Source: UBA2589 sp965223235
Lineage (GTDB): Bacteria > Gemmatimonadota > Gemmatimonadetes > Longimicrobiales > Gaopeijiaceae
Direction: 5' to 3'
DNA length: 64,000 nt
Assembly (NCBI GenBank): GCA_965223235.1
Contig: CBDCVV010000005.1
Location: 310,001-374,000 of the forward strand
Part shown: piece by piece, positions 1 through 7,590 of the stretch
Numbering within the stretch: position 1 is the first letter of the stretch
How the letters are laid out: each line of letters starts with the position of its first letter
Position numbers and translations under genes: made by a program
Notes under the pieces: generated by a model
What the model saw: only the letters and a program-made list of their open reading frames with translations
Told to the model about the DNA's origin: nothing
The model's database searches: none

Positions 1-816
1 CTGCGGCGCGAGAGACTTCGACACGTCCACGAGGATGTAGTCGTAGTGGTTCCGCAAGAATCCGAGGATCCGCGCGATCTGATCTCCAGAGACTTCCTCT
101 CCTATCTCCGGCTCAAAAGGCGCAGACAGCACCTGGACTCCAGACTCGTGACTCTCGATGTACGAGGTCAGGAGATCCTCATCCATCCGATGAAAGTTCC
201 GGACCAGGTCGACGAAGTGGAAACGGGGCTGAATGCCGAGGAGCGACGAGATCTCTCCGAGCTCCAAGTCGAGATCGACGAGCAGCGTACGTTTACCCGT
301 GAGTCGATGGAGCTCGATGCCCACGTTGGTCACCACCGTGGTCGATCCGGAGCCGCCCTTCGGGGAGAAGAAGGCCAAGAGCTCCCCATTCGTCGGACCG
401 TCCGGGCTTCGACTCACGCCGAGTTTCTTCACCACTCGGCCGAGTGCGTCGTGTAGCACCTGCGGCTCCAACGGCCGCGGCAAGTATTCCACGAGGCCGG
501 CCCGCATCGCTTCAAGCAGGCGTGCAGAGTCGAGGTCCGGCCCAATACCGATCAGCGCGGCCCGAGGACTCCCGTTGGCAATGGTAGCCGCAGACTGAAT
601 GCCCCGGCCTGGATCCTCACTGATATCCAGGAGGATCAGGTCAGGATCACCTGCACGCAGGCGCTCCATGTGCTCCGGCCCGAGGGCACTCGAGGGAGCG
701 ATAATCTCGAGGTCGACGGTGACCGGGAGTCCACCCTCCTGCATCGCTTGGAGGATGACGGCCCGGAGGTTGTCGTCCGCCGAAACTAGCGCGGCCCTCA
801 GGTCGGAATTGGTCAT
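1..816 (-). CDS. cpaE: Tad pilus assembly ATPase CpaE/TadZ, truncated at window edge
   Basis: The 272 visible codons start at ATG 816 and stay open to base 1, so the C-terminus is missing. Residues 1-125 resemble a degenerate response-regulator receiver with LILLDIS around Asp64. After a linker comes a MinD/ParA-type ATPase domain: deviant Walker A KGGSGST at 153-159, Walker A' VDLDLE near 180-185, and Walker B ILVDVS near 261-266. This architecture is that of TadZ/CpaE, which places the Tad secretion machine at the pole or membrane. It lies 7 bp downstream of tadG in the same orientation, so it continues the pilus operon. The tadA, tadB and tadC genes are not in the window and probably lie beyond the left edge. 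Start chosen because an ATG at 821 runs straight into a stop. Confidence 0.88.
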   Translation of the reverse strand, partial: MTNSDLRAALVSADDNLRAVILQAMQEGGLPVTVDLEIIAPSSALGPEHMERLRAGDPDLILLDISEDPGRGIQSAATIANGSPRAALIGIGPDLDSARLLEAMRAGLVEYLPRPLEPQVLHDALGRVVKKLGVSRSPDGPTNGELLAFFSPKGGSGSTTVVTNVGIELHRLTGKRTLLVDLDLELGEISSLLGIQPRFHFVDLVRNFHRMDEDLLTSYIESHESGVQVLSAPFEPEIGEEVSGDQIARILGFLRNHYDYILVDVSKSLAPQ

Positions 817-823
817 GTCATAG

Positions 824-2299
824 TTATTTGATGAGTTGGAGGACCCGAACCAACGACCCCGTTGTGCTGCCGGACCGGCTCGAACCGACTCCGGGCACGT
901 AGTAGAGGAAGCGACCCGTCACAGGGTCACGCCGGTCGGCCTGCTCCTCAATGAAGACACGCGCAAAGTTGTTGAACCGGATGTATTGCCGGCCAGGTTT
1001 ATTGATCTCACCAGGATCAAAGAGCGCCACTGTCACGACCCGTGGACTGTCCATCCCATACTGGCTCACGACCTGGCCGGAGCTCTCGTCCCAGTAGGCG
1101 TCCGGGTCTTGGGCGATCAGCGACTCGACGCCCTGAAAGGTGGGGCCCACCATATTCCCGGGCTCGATGAGGTACTCGGTGTCTAGGTCGATCACGGAGT
1201 TGTTGCACGAGCAGATGTTCTGTCGGTAGGCAGCTGCCCCCCGACCACGACCACTGTCGCGCTCCACGTCCACGGAGCCGCCACCGCCGCCAGCGCCACC
1301 ACCGCCGCCGTTGCCGCCTCCGCCGTTTCCGTTCCCGCCGCCGCGGCCGTTGCCGCTGGGTGCACCGAGGTCACCTCGCTTCTCGGTCCACTTCAACCAA
1401 CCCACCGATCCGTCATTCCCGCCCGGAAGCTCGGTCGGAGGTCCGCCACCACCACCGATGTCCGGCTCACCACGGTTCCCGCCTCCTGGAGGTCCGGACC
1501 CACACGCTTCCTGATCGCTGTCCTCTGGGAGCACCCACGGGAAGAAGAAGGATGAGACGAAGGCGTCACGGGGGTTGGTCACCTTGAGGGTGATTTGGCG
1601 CCCATAGTCACCGTCGTACCGTCTTCCGTCGTCGTCCAAGCGACCATCCCGCCAATCGCTTCCGTATCCGGTCTCGTTAGCCCCACCGCCGAAGCCGGTG
1701 TATCCGTCGTAGCGGTCGCCACTACCCGGGTCGTAGTCCCAGCTCTCGCCTTCGTCCCACACCCGGTTTCCGTTGGTGTCGTCCGTTCGCTCTTCCCACA
1801 GGTCGGGAACCGCGAACGGCTTGACGCACGACGCCGCCCCCGCCGCTCCGGCCCACGCCGTCGCTTCCGCACCGATGTCCACCGTTTCGATGCCTACCAA
1901 CTTTGCGAACCACGCCTCGAGTCCGTTTCGCCGGATCGCTGCACGAACTGTCGCAGAATCCAGATTGACCCAGACCGATACCTCTTCGGAGTCGATCGTC
2001 TGGTTGCGGATCTCGTTGGTGATCGCGTACTCGACGGCACGATCGGTAGCGACCCGCCGCGCCTGCTCTTGCTGATAGTCGAGAAAGGCGCTCGCCCCAG
2101 CGAGGGCCGCCGCGTCCGCCGCACGCTGTGCTTCGGACCGAGCGTTGAAAAGTGCTCCGAGGTCGATGCTCAGGGCGAACAACCCCAGCAGTGCGGCCAT
2201 CGAGAGTGCGGCCAACACCGTGACCGAACCACGTTCATCGGCAGAGAATCCGCTCAGGAATCTCCGCCGCCTACCTTCATTCTTGTTGGACGAAACCAT
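824..2299 (-). CDS. TadG-like pilus-assembly protein with glycine-rich insert
   Basis: 491 aa. Residues 22-51 carry the TadE/TadG N-terminal motif ERGSVTVLAALSM followed by one transmembrane helix, then an Ala-rich segment (AQRAADAAALAGAS) typical of TadG. The remaining part is predicted to be exported. It holds a DTNGNRVWDEGE stretch that resembles a Ca-binding Asp/Asn loop, a long Gly/Asn-rich low-complexity region around residues 265-345, and several Cys residues (CVKP, ACGSG, ICSC). An SD-like GGAGG lies about 8 bp before ATG 2299. TadG is a minor pseudopilin-like component of the Tad machine. The Gly-rich insert is unusually long and explains the long frames seen on the opposite strand. 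The family call is good; the role of the insert is unknown. Confidence 0.8.
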   Translation of the reverse strand: MVSSNKNEGRRRRFLSGFSADERGSVTVLAALSMAALLGLFALSIDLGALFNARSEAQRAADAAALAGASAFLDYQQEQARRVATDRAVEYAITNEIRNQTIDSEEVSVWVNLDSATVRAAIRRNGLEAWFAKLVGIETVDIGAEATAWAGAAGAASCVKPFAVPDLWEERTDDTNGNRVWDEGESWDYDPGSGDRYDGYTGFGGGANETGYGSDWRDGRLDDDGRRYDGDYGRQITLKVTNPRDAFVSSFFFPWVLPEDSDQEACGSGPPGGGNRGEPDIGGGGGPPTELPGGNDGSVGWLKWTEKRGDLGAPSGNGRGGGNGNGGGGNGGGGGAGGGGGSVDVERDSGRGRGAAAYRQNICSCNNSVIDLDTEYLIEPGNMVGPTFQGVESLIAQDPDAYWDESSGQVVSQYGMDSPRVVTVALFDPGEINKPGRQYIRFNNFARVFIEEQADRRDPVTGRFLYYVPGVGSSRSGSTTGSLVRVLQLIK

Positions 2300-2326
2300 G
2301 CCATCGACCTCCGTCTGCGTCTCGGC

Positions 2327-3646
2327 TCAGCGGTTTCCACCGCCGCTCACCGAATCCGGGTGGAGCCAGGGCTCCCACTGCCATGTGGAAGGGTCGCCCG
2401 TGGGCACCGCGATCGGCTGGTCGGACGGCTCGACGAGTCGAGGACTCACGATGACCAGCAGTTCGGTGATTTGCTGACGTTCTTCCTTCGATCGGAAGAG
2501 AGCGCCTAGGATCGGAATGTCGCCGAGGAGGGGGAGCTTACGGATGCTCTCCTGAACGGACTGGTCCAAGAGGCCCGCGATCGCGAGGTGCTGACCCTCA
2601 CGGAGCTCGACCTGAGTCTGAGCCTTTCGCGACAAGATCGCCGGGATCTGGAACCCCGACAGCGTTAAGCCGCCAGCAAAATCCAAGGAGGAAACTTCCG
2701 GCGCGATATCGAGCCGGATGTTTCCGATGTTCGTTACGGTCGGCGTGAAGTTCAGCCTCACTCCAAACTCTCTCCACTCGATCGTCACCGCGTTGCTCGA
2801 CGAGCCACTCTGCAAGATCGGGAAGGGGAACTCACCACCCGCTAGGAAGGACGCCTGCTCGCCATCCAGTGCGAGAAGATTCGGCTCGGCCAGGCTGGTG
2901 AAGTCGCCTGTCTCGCGGAACGCCTTGATGAGTGTCTGGAGGTGCGCGTCACTCTCGATGAGTGACAGCTCGATCTGCCCGTCCGAGTCGGTGACGCCCC
3001 GATAGTCGCCTTCGCCCGTAATGAGGTCGGGGTTTAAGAGATCGACGACCTGGTTTCCGAAACCGTTGATCGCGGTCCTACTCACCTCCGCGAACCGGAC
3101 CTCCAGAAGAATCTGACTCGGTGCGGGCGTTTGCATGTTGTCAATCAGTACGGCCCCACTACCCTCGGCCACCTCCAACGCCCTCCGAGAAACGAAGGCG
3201 GATGACACACGCCCCGAGAGGATCAGCGTATTACCTCGTGCGGCAACTTCGATGTCCTCGTCGGGGAAGAGGGTCTGCAGATGCCGCTCGACTGCATCAG
3301 AATCCGCGGTAACCTCGACACCGTACATGCGGCGGATGCCCGCGCCGTCCCACACGACAAAGGTGGTCGTCCCGAGGTTCCGCCCGTTGATCAAGATCTC
3401 GTTCGGCGTCACCACGACGGCTTCAGCGATCTCCGGATCGGCCATCGACACTCTCGCGAACTCGGACGGGCTGGTGAGCACGACCGACGTGCCTTGCGCC
3501 AAGCTCACCGAGCCTTCGGTCTGCGTGACAAACTGTTGCCCGGAAATCGGGGCGCCGATTACGAGCGCCAGGCATACCAAGGCTGATACCCGCCACGCCC
3601 GTGCACGGGGCAGCCAATGAGCCACCACGGTTTCACCGCTCGTCAT
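2327..3646 (-). CDS. cpaC: Tad pilus outer-membrane secretin CpaC/RcpA
   Basis: 439 aa. It has an N-terminal signal segment (ALVCLALVIGAPISG), then a pilus/secretin N-terminal domain around residues 45-112 (SVSLAQGTSVVL, INGRNLGTTTFVVWD). A BON-like region spans about 115-175. The secretin domain covers about 235-410, with LLEVRFAEVSR before it and the typical secretin end LPLLGDIPILGALFRS. It forms the outer-membrane channel for the Flp pilus. The start overlaps the end of cpaB by 4 bases (ATGA), which suggests translational coupling. The length is slightly short for CpaC, but every expected block is present. Confidence 0.92.
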   Translation of the reverse strand: MTSGETVVAHWLPRARAWRVSALVCLALVIGAPISGQQFVTQTEGSVSLAQGTSVVLTSPSEFARVSMADPEIAEAVVVTPNEILINGRNLGTTTFVVWDGAGIRRMYGVEVTADSDAVERHLQTLFPDEDIEVAARGNTLILSGRVSSAFVSRRALEVAEGSGAVLIDNMQTPAPSQILLEVRFAEVSRTAINGFGNQVVDLLNPDLITGEGDYRGVTDSDGQIELSLIESDAHLQTLIKAFRETGDFTSLAEPNLLALDGEQASFLAGGEFPFPILQSGSSSNAVTIEWREFGVRLNFTPTVTNIGNIRLDIAPEVSSLDFAGGLTLSGFQIPAILSRKAQTQVELREGQHLAIAGLLDQSVQESIRKLPLLGDIPILGALFRSKEERQQITELLVIVSPRLVEPSDQPIAVPTGDPSTWQWEPWLHPDSVSGGGNR

Positions 3647-4485
3647 GCACCGCCTCCTGAGCCGAACTTGAGTAGGGTCCTCAAACCGCCTTCGTAGATC
3701 TCGACTTCTCGTTCTTGTGACGCGGCTGCCGGAGCTGCCACGGCGTTAGTCCGGGGTGCCGGAGGAGCCCCAGTAGAAAGCAAGGACTCGATGCGACGGC
3801 CGGAGGTCGAGATCTGTTCTGCGTCCAGAGTGTTGCGGAGCGCGAGCTGGATGCGTCCCTCTGTTGCTGCGAGGGTCAGTGCTTCGGCCTCGACCGGCGT
3901 GACCAAGAGGGTGACGACCGTCACGTACGTCGGCTCGCCTTCATCCTGGGGCTGGTACTGTTGATCGGCGGCGACGGCCCGGACGTTCTGCAGGATGATG
4001 CGTGTCGTGGTTTGTCGACGATCGTTGCCCGGCATGACGGTGGCCAAGACGTCGACCCGCGTACCCGGGAGCACGAAACCGGCCACTCCGATCACCTCAT
4101 CGACCTCCACCGACACCGCTCGCATTCCTTCCGGAATCGTGATCGGGAGTCCGCCGCCTGCTTCCTTGTCCGCGAGTTTCCACGCAAGAAGCGGCTCGTT
4201 CTTTCGCACTTCGACCACTACCCCGCGCCCTACCACATCGCCGGCTTGGTTGGCGAAGCCTTCGGGGACGGCAGAGCCAGGCCACTCCACGGACTCAAGG
4301 TCTTCCCGACGGAGAATCGTTCCGGCAGGCAGGTCTCTCGAAGCCACGACTACAGTCGTCGCGGGAGTCCGGTTGAGGTCGAGCGCGGTCGGCTCTGCGC
4401 TTACGTAGACTAGCGCTACGTAGGCGGCAAGAATGCCGGAGGCGGCCGCGCCAATCAACATCCACCAGTACCTAGAAATATTCAT
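3643..4485 (-). CDS. cpaB: Flp pilus assembly protein CpaB/RcpC
   Basis: 280 aa from ATG 4485. The frame is open further upstream, but MNISRYWW followed directly by a transmembrane helix (about 8-28) is the natural CpaB N-terminus. A SAF domain follows (about 45-105: VVVASRDLPAGTIL), then an RcpC/CpaB domain (about 115-225: RVDVLATVMPGNDR, LLVTPVEAEALTLA). The C-terminal tail is Ala/Pro-rich. CpaB is periplasmic and inner-membrane-anchored and works with the CpaC secretin. It sits 14 bp after tadE and overlaps cpaC by 4 bases. No strong SD is visible, so coupling to tadE is likely. Confidence 0.9.
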   Translation of the reverse strand: MNISRYWWMLIGAAASGILAAYVALVYVSAEPTALDLNRTPATTVVVASRDLPAGTILRREDLESVEWPGSAVPEGFANQAGDVVGRGVVVEVRKNEPLLAWKLADKEAGGGLPITIPEGMRAVSVEVDEVIGVAGFVLPGTRVDVLATVMPGNDRRQTTTRIILQNVRAVAADQQYQPQDEGEPTYVTVVTLLVTPVEAEALTLAATEGRIQLALRNTLDAEQISTSGRRIESLLSTGAPPAPRTNAVAAPAAASQEREVEIYEGGLRTLLKFGSGGGA

Positions 4486-4499
4486 TCGGTAGGCCGGGG

Positions 4500-4922
4500 T
4501 TATTCGTTTCGCATCACGAACGAGGTGGTGAGCGCCAGGCTTCTCTCGTCGGTGACCCACTGGATGACCGGGCCGAAGAAGCCGAACTCATATTCGTAAT
4601 CGATCGTGATCCGAGCGGGCGTCCCGGTTCCGGCTTTCCAGCCGTCCACCTCAACCTGGGCCATCGACGGGTCGAGCGATGCTCGAAGCAGCGCTTGGTC
4701 GATCGAATTCAACATTTGGTCGTACGTGAAGCCCTGGTTAGCGACGACCGAGCTTCGGAGCGCCTCGCGGGCTGCGTCCGTGAGAATCTGCTGAGTGCTC
4801 CATGCTCTGGAGAACTCGGCCAAGCCGGCAAGCATGACCAAGAGCACGGGCACCACGAGCGCAAACTCGACCAACCCCTGCCCTGACTCATTGCGGAGCC
4901 AGCTGCGTCGGCGACGGGTCAT
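4500..4922 (-). CDS. tadE: TadE-family pseudopilin
   Basis: 140 aa from ATG 4922, which overlaps the stop of the upstream prepilin peptidase as ATGA. The open frame extends upstream but would sit inside the peptidase gene. Residues 10-40 show the prepilin-like signal: a basic leader (MTRRRRSWLRN), then ESGQGLVEFALVVPVLLVML. The probable cleavage Gly and the Glu at about +5 needed for TadV processing are both present. The rest is a short periplasmic domain (AAREALRSSVVANQG, ITIDYEYEFGFFGPV). It is a minor pseudopilin of the Tad machine. Placing it next to the peptidase that matures it fits known Tad loci. Confidence 0.88.
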   Translation of the reverse strand: MTRRRRSWLRNESGQGLVEFALVVPVLLVMLAGLAEFSRAWSTQQILTDAAREALRSSVVANQGFTYDQMLNSIDQALLRASLDPSMAQVEVDGWKAGTGTPARITIDYEYEFGFFGPVIQWVTDERSLALTTSFVMRNE

Positions 4923-5455
4923 AACGTTCCTCCCCAACCAAGCCATGCAACGGCCGCGCCCGCGGCAACAGCGACTCCGTACGGCACGGTCACCGCGCCC
5001 GGCATCTCCAAAGTCCGTCGCGAACCGATACGACCGAAGGAGACGACATAAAAGAGGAGTTCCCGGAAGCGAAGCAGTGTGGCGATCAACGTGCCCTTCG
5101 ACAGGGTTACCGCCAGTGCTAACAAGCCACCGAAGGCCCCAACCAAGGGAAGACTCTTCAAGAAGAGGTCGAGCCCGAAGAACGCTCCGACAGCAGCGAG
5201 TAGCTTGCCGTCGCCCGCGCCCATCGCGCCGATCGCGAACAAGGCCACTCCTAATGCCAGACCCACACCCGCGCCGGCGATACCGGTCCCGAGGTGGTCG
5301 AGCCCGAGGGTGGCCCGAATGACCAACGCACAAACAAAGCCCCCAGCGGTCAACCAGTTCGGGATCCGATTTTCGCGGACATCGAACCAGACGGCGAGCA
5401 CGAGTACCGCTGCGAGGAGAACGGTCAGCGGACCCGAATCGGGCATGCTCATCAT
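4919..5455 (-). CDS. cpaA: Tad prepilin peptidase (A24 family, TadV/CpaA)
   Basis: 178 aa, mostly hydrophobic with about five or six transmembrane segments. It carries the two aspartates of A24 aspartic prepilin peptidases: the first in FDVRENRIPNW (near residue 25) and the second in the GxGD-type motif GAGDGKLLAAVGAF (near residue 80). The length matches the short TadV/CpaA class that lacks the N-methylation domain. It cleaves the Flp pilin and the TadE/G pseudopilins at the cytoplasmic face. It lies 105 bp downstream of flp, separated by a strong hairpin, and overlaps tadE by 4 bases. Two start codons (MMS) lie together at the 5' end. Confidence 0.9.
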   Translation of the reverse strand: MMSMPDSGPLTVLLAAVLVLAVWFDVRENRIPNWLTAGGFVCALVIRATLGLDHLGTGIAGAGVGLALGVALFAIGAMGAGDGKLLAAVGAFFGLDLFLKSLPLVGAFGGLLALAVTLSKGTLIATLLRFRELLFYVVSFGRIGSRRTLEMPGAVTVPYGVAVAAGAAVAWLGWGGTL

Positions 5456-5498
5456 GAATGTGCCTGGGGGGCTCGTGGTCGAACGCCTACCCCGGGTG

Positions 5499-5530
5499 GC
5501 CGGACGACGGGTACGAACCCGCCGCCCGGC
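5499..5530 (-). terminator. Strong hairpin after flp: partial terminator or mRNA stabiliser
   Basis: In the minus-strand transcript, bases 5530-5517 pair with 5512-5499 in an unbroken 14-bp GC-rich stem (two G-U wobbles) around a 4-base loop. The wobbles are mismatches on the other strand, so the structure favours the flp transcript. No U-run follows, so it is not a classical intrinsic terminator. It lies between the major pilin and the machinery genes, where it could protect pilin mRNA or reduce read-through. Confidence 0.55.
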
Positions 5531-5560
5531 TCACCGGAGTCTTTCTGGCGTTCTAGGCCT

Positions 5561-5752
5561 TTACGGCGTGAACCCGGAAGACGGGGCGCCTTGGAGGACC
5601 TGCGCGATCCGTGCGAAAATCCCACCGATCGCATCGCGGAAGATCACGAGCACCGCGATCAGTCCGATCGATACGAGTGCAAGGATCAAAGCGTACTCAG
5701 TGAGGCCCTGGCCGGACTCTTCCCGCCAGAAGCTGGAGAACACAGACAGCAT
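5561..5752 (-). CDS. flp: Flp-family major type IVb pilin
   Basis: 63 aa from ATG 5752. The frame continues upstream, but the sequence GAGGAG six bases before this ATG and the family length decide the start. The leader MLSVFSSFWREESG is followed by the mature N-terminus QGLTEYALILALVSIG. The Flp signature Glu-Tyr lies after the cleavage Gly, then comes a single hydrophobic helix and a short polar tail. It is processed by the A24 peptidase encoded next to it and polymerised into the Flp pilus used for adhesion. It is the first gene of the Tad locus on this strand. Confidence 0.92.
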   Translation of the reverse strand: MLSVFSSFWREESGQGLTEYALILALVSIGLIAVLVIFRDAIGGIFARIAQVLQGAPSSGFTP

Positions 5753-6148
5753 TGTTAGCTCCTCGGCCCCGATGGGCCGCGTTGAGGGACATAAATGCGG
5801 CACCGGAGTTTCACGACCCCCCCCTTGTTGCACTTTCATTGGGGCCTGCGCGCGCCGTGAAGAAGCGACCCTGCTGTCGAACTGTCACTCCCTCAGCCGA
5901 CTATCTGCGCTCAGCCGTTGCCATTTTCCCACCCTGGGGAGCAACTAGTATGCCATCTCGCAGCTCGCTCCGAAAGCAAGAATTTCCGCGACAATGCTCG
6001 GGGGCCGACATCCTGCGCACACCCCTCATGGGGCATCACACGGAATCTTTTGCCGGGCATGTCCCGGAAAGGCCCTCCGCGGGACCCTGAGAAGAAGCCA
6101 TCCGCTGGCTCGAGGCGACCGTGAGAACGACATGGTCGGCCCTGCGTC
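5753..6148. other. Non-coding gap upstream of flp with several hairpins
   Basis: About 400 bp without a credible gene; the short frames here lack family features and ribosome sites. Visible inverted repeats are GTTGC/GCAAC at 5917-5945 with an inner TCCC/GGGA stem, CCGGG/CCCGG at 6053-6067, GTCCCG/CGGGAC at 6061-6085 (sharing bases with the previous one, so the two are mutually exclusive) and AGCCA/TGGCT at 6096-6110. On the minus strand these would lie in a long 5' leader of flp. I could not match them to a known riboswitch class, including the c-di-GMP aptamers. Confidence 0.35.
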
Positions 6149-6164
6149 TGGTACACTCTTTGCG
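6149..6164 (+). promoter_or_regulatory. Candidate sigma-54 (-24/-12) promoter
   Basis: TGGTACACTCTTTGCG matches the sigma-54 consensus TGGCAC-N5-TTGC at all but one core position, with the required GG-10 nt-GC spacing. Transcription would start near 6175, giving a leader of about 95 bases to the lipoprotein start at 6269. No enhancer-binding site was identified, so this is a sequence match only. Confidence 0.45.
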
Positions 6165-6268
6165 AAACGCATGGATTGATTCGTTCGAATTGCTACATTG
6201 GCAGCAGTCGGGTTGGCAAAGTCGCCACCGGACCTGTTTTCGCCGCACCGTCCCGTTGGGGGAGAGAA

Positions 6269-7036
6269 ATGAAATTCGTCTGGCCTGTCGGCAGCATCCA
6301 TGCGCGGTCTCTAGCCGTAGTCGCTACCGCTTTCGCCCTGCAAGCGTGCGGTGATGACCCGATCATCCCAGACCCGGACCCGGGTGCGATCGAAATCACA
6401 GTAGCGACGGCGGGCTTCTTAAAGGACGACCAATACCAGGTCCTCCTCGACGGAGCCGACCAGGGGGTCGTCGCAGCCGACGGAATGGTGACGATCTCGG
6501 ATCTGGCCGCGGGCGCCTACTCGGTAGACCTCGGGGACGTGGCGGCGAACTGCACCAGCGATGGGCCGATGTCAGTCACGGTCCAAGAAGCCGCGACGGC
6601 CACGGTCACACTGAGTGTCGACTGCACCTTCGGCACGCCCGATAGCTACACCCTCCGCTTCGACCGTGATCGTCCGGATCTGGACACCGGAGACATCGAG
6701 GACTGCCTCTTCGGGATCTGCAACACCGAGGAAGATTGGGACATGTGGGTTTTCAACAGCACGGGGACCGACCCTCAGGCGGTGATCCGCCAGAACATCG
6801 ATCCTGGCGAGGCGGCTGAGATCGCCCACCTACCCGGCGTGACTCTCGACACGATGACGGAGGCGGATGTCGAAGGTGCCACGTTCTCGGTGTCCTATGT
6901 GGACAACCCATTCGACGCAACGCGGGTCATCCTCATTAAGACGGACCTCGGAGCGGTGTATGCTCTCGGCAACCCTGTGGAGGACCTACTCTCCTTCACG
7001 CTCGACTTCGACGCCGTGCTGATCACCCCACCGTAG
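6269..7036 (+). CDS. Putative secreted lipoprotein, function unknown
   Basis: 255 aa from ATG 6269, preceded by GGGGGAG five bases upstream; the frame is open further upstream but has no better start. Residues 1-28 form a lipoprotein signal ending in the lipobox LQAC (Cys about 29), followed by an acidic Asp/Pro linker (GDDPIIPDPDPG). Residues 40-115 look like a small beta-rich PEGA- or CnaB-like module (YQVLLDGADQGVVAADGMVTISDLAAGAYSVDL). The C-terminal half is acidic and matches no family I recognise. It stands alone on the plus strand between the pilus locus and convergent genes. A surface-anchored role is inferred from the signal only. Confidence 0.7.
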   Translation: MKFVWPVGSIHARSLAVVATAFALQACGDDPIIPDPDPGAIEITVATAGFLKDDQYQVLLDGADQGVVAADGMVTISDLAAGAYSVDLGDVAANCTSDGPMSVTVQEAATATVTLSVDCTFGTPDSYTLRFDRDRPDLDTGDIEDCLFGICNTEEDWDMWVFNSTGTDPQAVIRQNIDPGEAAEIAHLPGVTLDTMTEADVEGATFSVSYVDNPFDATRVILIKTDLGAVYALGNPVEDLLSFTLDFDAVLITPP

Positions 7037-7044
7037 GCTCGAGC

Positions 7045-7587
7045 TTAGGCGCTGAGCTTCGCCGCGACGCGCTGCACGGTGTTGATGCTCCTCATGGTAT
7101 GAGGCGTATCACCCAAGGCTCGGTCGAGGCCTCGGCCGAACAAGGGTGACTCGCTGAGCTTACCGTTGATCAGCCAGTGCATCTCTGCGGCTCGGAAGAG
7201 GAAGCGGTCCGATTCGGTTTCGAGATCATGGACGGCTTGCCTGAGCGAAATAGGAACCGGCTGCTCGAAGAAGGTGACGTAGTGGGACTCGAAGTCCGTG
7301 GGTCGGCCCAGCTCGGCGGGCACGATGAGGTCTACTACCGGCGCTAGCTCGCGAACCGTCCTGAGGAAGGTGGCGACCTCGTACCCAAGGGCGTCGTGCA
7401 GAGTCGTTTGGATCAACTCCACCAACTTCGGACGAGGAACGTCCGAGTTGAAGATGACGTTCCCGCTCGCAAGGAGGGTGGCGACCTCTTCGAGGCCGGC
7501 CTCTCGCAAGATAGAGCGCAAACGCTCCATCTTCACACGGTGGCCGCCCACGTTGATCCCTCGCAGAAAGGCGGCGTATCGCTCCAC
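7045..7587 (-). CDS. DUF1697 family protein
   Basis: 180 aa, starting at GTG 7587. The N-terminus YAAFLRGINVGGHRVKMERLR and the block LLASGNVIFNSD are the hallmarks of DUF1697, a widespread cytosolic family without an established function. The C-terminus (SLFGRGLDRALGDTPHTMRSINTV) also fits. The GTG lies 3 bp after the distal stop of the upstream gene when that gene is read through its internal TGA, and a GGAG sequence sits inside the end of that gene. The two are therefore probably one transcript. It converges on the lipoprotein gene with only 8 bp between stops. Confidence 0.85.
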   Translation of the reverse strand: MERYAAFLRGINVGGHRVKMERLRSILREAGLEEVATLLASGNVIFNSDVPRPKLVELIQTTLHDALGYEVATFLRTVRELAPVVDLIVPAELGRPTDFESHYVTFFEQPVPISLRQAVHDLETESDRFLFRAAEMHWLINGKLSESPLFGRGLDRALGDTPHTMRSINTVQRVAAKLSA

Positions 7588-7590
7588 GGC

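Noticed and set aside
1260..1345. Gly-codon repeats in tadG as a DNA tandem repeat element
   Set aside because: The repetition is explained by GGC/GGT/GGN codons of the glycine-rich insert; units are irregular and lie within an intact coding frame.
1595..2509. 304-codon plus-strand frame
   Set aside because: Antisense to tadG and the end of cpaC. Its composition reflects the complement of GC-rich codons, with no domain or ribosome site.
6053..6067. Intrinsic terminator for a gene upstream of 6053
   Set aside because: The CCGGG/CCCGG hairpin has no U-run on either strand, and no gene ends just before it.
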